Below are positions 7,317 through 10,784 of a DNA stretch of 10,784 nt, one piece after another. Both the position numbers and the translations under genes were made by a program. This DNA comes from JAHBVL01 sp963712055 (GTDB taxonomy: Bacteria; Chloroflexota; Chloroflexia; Thermomicrobiales; UBA6265): the NCBI GenBank assembly GCA_963712055.1, contig CAVQGN010000011.1, positions 1 to 10,784 of the forward strand, written 5' to 3'. The number at the start of each line of letters is the position of its first letter. The stretch's first letter is position 1. Below the pieces are notes generated by a model that worked only from the letters and a program-made list of their open reading frames with translations, was not told where the DNA came from and searched no databases.

Positions 7317-7991
7317 TCAACTCATAGACCCTCCGATTCCACCCTCACGGGCCTTGACGATCGCCTGGGCGCGGTCGGCTACCTGCAATTTTTCGAAGAT
7401 GTTGGTGATGTGGTTGCTGACAGTCTTCGTGCTGATGAAGAGCTGATCGGCGATCACGCGGTTGTTCTTGCCAATCGAAATCAGTTCGAGAATTTCGCGC
7501 TCACGTTGAGTCAGGTCCGGGAATGGACTTGACTGCTGGTCTGGGGACGAGGCCCCAGTTCTGAAAAAGGCGCTGATACGATCGGCGATCGGTCCACCAA
7601 AGAGCGCTTCGCCGCTGGCGACTGCTCGAATTGTCCGCAGCATCTCGTCGCGGTCCGCGCCCTTAAGGATGTAACCGCGCGCCCCGGCCCGCATCGCCGA
7701 GAAGAGCGAGTCGTCGTCTTCGAGCATCGTCAGCATTACGATCCGAGTGTCCGGATGATCAGTGAGGATCGCTTCGGTCGCCTCGATGCCGTTCATTCTC
7801 GGCATCATGATGTCCATCAGGATCACGTCCGGCTCGAGCGCATTCGGCCTGCTCGACCGACTCACCGCCGTTGCCGGCGCCTCCGACCGGTTCGGTATCG
7901 GGGCTCTTTTCGAGCATCGTCATGACACCTTCGCGGAAAAGGGTGTGATCGTCGGCGACGAGCACGCGAATTCGAGCACGTCCCCAGTCAT
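7317..7991 (-). CDS. NarL/FixJ-family response regulator, frame broken twice
   Basis: This is a DNA-binding response regulator of about 224 residues once two indels are allowed. The natural start is ATG 7989-7991, overlapping the kinase stop as ATGA and preceded by GGGGAGAGG at four bases. The receiver domain has the acidic pair D14-D15 (VLVADDHTLFREGV), phosphoacceptor D60 (PDVILMDIMMP), T88 (VMLTML) and K110 (GYILKGA). A LuxR-type helix-turn-helix follows at about 160-215 (LTQREREILELI, then STKTVSNHITNIFEKL). One base is missing in the GGGG run at 7982-7985, and one base is extra (or two missing) near 7837-7845, between the VEQAE and LEPDV segments. Downstream of 7838 the frame is clean to the stop at 7317. 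As written, the DNA yields no intact receiver domain. It would be phosphorylated by the kinase encoded directly upstream. Whether the breaks are real or sequencing error cannot be decided here. Confidence 0.85.
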
Positions 7992-10113
7992 AGGACCTCT
8001 CCCCTTTGAGACGAAGGACTGTCGATAAGCGGGATCGAGGCTGATATGCGTGTCCCGCCACCCGAGAGGTCTCGACCCGTAATTGGCCGCCGAGTTCCTC
8101 GATACGCTCGCGCATCGACCGCATTCCAATGCCGGAATCAGGTTTGTCTGGAATGCCAATGCCGTCGTCCTCAATCTCCAGGGCCAGCGCTCGGGGAGAA
8201 TTGGTGACAACACGCAAGCCGACTTGGCACTTTCTGGCTCTTGCGTGGCGGAGGACGTTGGTGATCGCCTCTTCGACAACCCGATACATAGCGACTTCGA
8301 CCGCGGCTGGAAGCTCCGGCAATGGGTCTGGTTGGGCTTCGACATCGATGCTGAGGGCATTGCTGGTCTCGAGCTGGGCAGCGTGAGACCGAATTGCCCC
8401 GACGAGATGCAGCTCGTCGAGCGCCGGCGGGCGCAGCTCATAGACGAGTCGCCGAATGTCACCGATCAGCTCCGCGTTCTGTTTTTTGATCTGATGCAGT
8501 GACTTACTCGCGGAATCAGGGTCATCGGGCAGCAAGTCGATGGCAGCGTCGAGATTGAGCGTCTGGGTTGCCAGTGTCGGCCCGAGACCATCGTGGAGGT
8601 CGCGGCGAATGCGGAGCCGTTCCTCCTCCCGGGCGAAGACCAGGCTTTCGCGGGCTCGCTGAACTGCCTGAGTGAACTGCACTGATGCGGCGACAGCAGC
8701 GGCCTGAACCGCGATGTCGCCGAGTAGACGACGTTCGTTTTCGGTGAACTGTTCGGATGGCGAACGAGGTGATACGAGGAGCCTTCCAACAGACTCGCCT
8801 TGATACACCATCGGAATCGAAAGCGGTTCGGTAACAGGCGAACCATACGATGCGACCGTCTTGAATCCCGATTCCTTTTTGAGATCGATCTCCGCATATG
8901 GCAACTTCAGCGCCGAACCGATCGATTCGACTGTTCGCTGAAGCGCCGTGTCCGGATGCGCGGTCGAGCTCAGATCGCGACCAAGTTCGGTGAGCACCGT
9001 GTAGGGCTCATCACGGGCGCCAAACATCAATCGGTTCACTCCCCGCTGGATCCGGTCGCGCAGCAGTTGAATGAGCACCGCGATGAGCCCTGCGGCTACG
9101 AACGGTAACCAGGAGTTCCCACGGTCATGGACCGCGGTGCCGACTCCTCCAACGACGAGGACATACGTCGCCACGACTACCGAAGTCAGGATGAGATAGA
9201 CGAGGGTTCGATTGAGGATGACATCGATGTCGTAGAGGTGATGGCGGAGAATGGCGAATGTCATCGTCACTGGAAGCACCACAGCGACACTAATCAACAA
9301 CGGAAACACAATCAGATAGTGCCAGACCTGTGTCGTTTCGCTGTCGACGAGCCGCCCGTCGAAGAGAAGTGCCCAGGTCACGCCGCCAACCGCAAAGCAA
9401 AGCAATCCAAACAGCACCCACTTCATTTGCTGACGTTCGATTCGAGAAAAGTGCCTTCGATACCGATAGAACTGACCCGCTATCAACGAGAGCCAGAGGG
9501 TCAAGCCCGCAACGACCAGGCCCGATACCAACCCGTTATCCGTTGTCCTGCCAGTCAGCAACTCCAGCAGAATCGATGCCAGCAAGCAGGTCATCATGCC
9601 AATCGCCGCCCATCTCATCCAGCGCGGTTCGAAACGCCCGTTCGGAAACGTGGCATTGACATAGACGAATGCCGGAATGGCGAGAAGGTAAATCAGCGAT
9701 AGCCAGTAGTCACCAACTCCGGGATATGCCCTGTCGAGCGACCAGAGAACCTCGGGACCAATCGCGAGACCGGTTGCGATCAATCCCATGGATATTGCCG
9801 TAGCAACTCGGTCGTCTGGTCGGCGCAGAACAATGAACACTGCCAGTGAGACAAAGGAGATCGCAGGAAGCGAATCCACAGCGAGCATGTAGATCGCGTA
9901 GAAGTCGAGGCTGAGACCCAGGTTGTTCAGTATCTCCGCTTGATTTGGCGTGAGAACGTAGTAGCCGCAATCCCGACTTTGCTCGACTGTCTCGCAAGGC
10001 CGCCGCAGCTCGTCGTACCGGGCGACAATGGCGATCGCGAACGATCCAGTTAGAACGAGTGTCACAGTCCACCAGGCCACGCGGATCAGGCGGTTTGCTT
10101 GATGTCGCGCCAC
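7988..10113 (-). CDS. Multi-pass membrane sensor histidine kinase (HisKA_3 type), C-terminal frameshift
   Basis: This is a NarX/DesK-like kinase of about 708 residues when one missing base is restored. The first helix (about 11-31) precedes an outside loop with Cys40 and Cys49. Several helices follow to about residue 350, including LRHHLYDIDVILNRTLVY (289-306), which I recognise from Chloroflexota kinases. A GAF-like region covers about 370-480. The dimerisation/phosphoacceptor segment is REEERLRIRRDLHDGLGP with His507. The ATPase domain has the N box EAITNVLRHA (Asn619), G1 DDGIGIP (649-655) and G2 GIGMRSMRER (661-670). After VETS (residue 683, position 8065) the frame slips. In the next frame the family ending SGGGTRISASIPL appears and stops at TGA 7988-7990. 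Read literally, the frame instead runs to 7759 through part of the response regulator, giving a spurious 784-residue fusion. The GTG at 10113 has no Shine-Dalgarno site, so the N-terminus is uncertain. The signal sensed is unknown. Confidence 0.9.
7996..8004 (-). promoter_or_regulatory. Ribosome binding site GGGGAGAGG fixing the response regulator start
   Basis: On the minus strand GGGGAGAGG is followed by TCCT and then ATG (7989-7991). The ATG shares three bases with the TGA that ends the kinase in its native frame. This is the usual arrangement for translational coupling of a kinase and its regulator, and it decides the original gene boundary despite the frame damage around it. Confidence 0.75.
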
Positions 10114-10208
10114 CGAGTGCGGGGTCGCAGGTGAACCGGTTGTTGTTTTCCAGTGCGTGCGCCATGACGATTCCCGATCGGCTAACCGATACGACTCATC
10201 CTTTACGT

Positions 10209-10784
10209 TTACATACTGGCCGGTGAAGGTTCTTCAACGCCGAAGTTTGACGGGCCGGCACCTATCATGCGAAATCCGATCGGCGCGATTCCGATGAGCA
10301 ATAAGATCATCGAAATGACGAGGCCCACGTCTGTGAAGAATCCGAGTCCCTGAAAGACAAAGAAGGAAGGCCCTACTGCGATTAAGGCTGTTGCCTCCCA
10401 GCGGTTAACGATTTTGCTACGAAGCAAGCCAGCGCCGATTAGTACCCAGGACAATGGAAAGAGTAACCCGTTGATCCAGATGAGTCCGAGCTGCCAGGGA
10501 ACTTCCTCTATGACCGCGTCGAGAGCCGCTTCGGAAACGCCTTCACGTACGAGCATCTCCCGGGTCAACTTCTCGATAGTAGCCGCGATAAAAACCACAC
10601 CACCCAGCAAGCCGGCGACCAGACATGCAGCTCCGAGCTTGCCGGAGTTCCGTCCCACCAGCAGGCCGAGCTTGAGACAGGCAACGAGCAGCAACACGCC
10701 TCCATAAAACCCGAGAATGATGCTGGGAACGAGCTTGTCCGTCGCCATGAGAGCGGTCGAGGTGACCAGCAATATCGGTCCAAC
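10209..10784 (-). CDS. Multi-helix membrane protein, 5' end beyond window
   Basis: The frame is open to the right edge, so 191 residues are visible and the true start lies outside. The first codons (VGPILLVTSTALMATDK) look like the inside of a first helix and align with LGPVLLLIAALTFTLD of the protein at 6515-7177, so internal TTG or ATG starts are unlikely. About six hydrophobic helices are present, with a polar loop EKLTREMLVREGVSEAALDAV split in the middle as in the paralogue. The tail is short, ending PSPASM. It lies 95 bp upstream of the kinase on the same strand and may be cotranscribed with it. No enzymatic motif is seen and the function is unknown. Confidence 0.8.
   Translation of the reverse strand, partial: VGPILLVTSTALMATDKLVPSIILGFYGGVLLLVACLKLGLLVGRNSGKLGAACLVAGLLGGVVFIAATIEKLTREMLVREGVSEAALDAVIEEVPWQLGLIWINGLLFPLSWVLIGAGLLRSKIVNRWEATALIAVGPSFFVFQGLGFFTDVGLVISMILLLIGIAPIGFRMIGAGPSNFGVEEPSPASM

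Noticed and set aside
7759..7987. Continuation of the kinase frame as a genuine C-terminal receiver (hybrid kinase)
   Set aside because: The linker residues do not fit the kinase family ending, the true ending and stop are in another frame, and the receiver breaks off before its phosphorylated aspartate. The continuity results from two cancelling indels.
9127..9702. Plus-strand 191-codon open frame opposite the kinase membrane region
   Set aside because: It is antisense to a clear transmembrane domain. The translation is low-complexity and polar with no recognisable motif.

Overview
The window looks like chromosomal DNA from a moderately GC-rich member of the Chloroflexota, most likely Thermomicrobia or a relative. 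This is inferred from gene style: an HTH/NB-ARC/TPR 'predicted ATPase' regulator, a histidine kinase with the LRHHLYDIDVILNRTLVY signature, a GYD protein, a signal-peptide cupredoxin and a Tat-exported lipocalin-like protein. No rRNA, tRNA, CRISPR array, transposase or phage gene was seen.

Left part (1-4892): a large minus-strand STAND-type regulator (HTH + NB-ARC ATPase + TPR-like repeats) fills positions 1-2460 and runs off the left edge. Divergent from it, about 90 bp away, is a membrane-anchored protein with a SnoaL/NTF2-like domain and two cupin-like domains (2553-3926). It converges on a minus-strand secreted cupredoxin (4008-4892) that has an extra N-terminal His/Cys-rich module.

Middle part (4893-6514): a 381-bp divergent intergenic region holds a short palindrome. 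A Tat-exported, lipocalin-like protein of unknown function (5274-5753) follows on the plus strand, then a minus-strand GYD-domain protein (5965-6294).

Right part (6515-10784), all minus strand, in order of transcription: a six-helix membrane protein cut by the right edge, a multi-pass sensor histidine kinase, a NarL/FixJ response regulator, and a second six-helix membrane protein that looks paralogous to the first. The two-component pair is flanked by the two membrane proteins and may form one transcription unit with them.

The most striking feature is at the kinase/regulator junction. Reading all three frames shows that the natural kinase stop and regulator start form an ATGA overlap (7988-7991) behind a strong ribosome binding site. 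Three small indels within about 230 bp (near 8065, 7982-7985 and 7837-7845) put both genes out of frame. The first two cancel, which creates a false 784-residue 'kinase-receiver fusion'; the third cuts the receiver domain before its phosphorylation site. Homology is clean on both sides of every break, so this is either sequencing or assembly error or very recent inactivation. I did not find a convincing new defence or mobile system.
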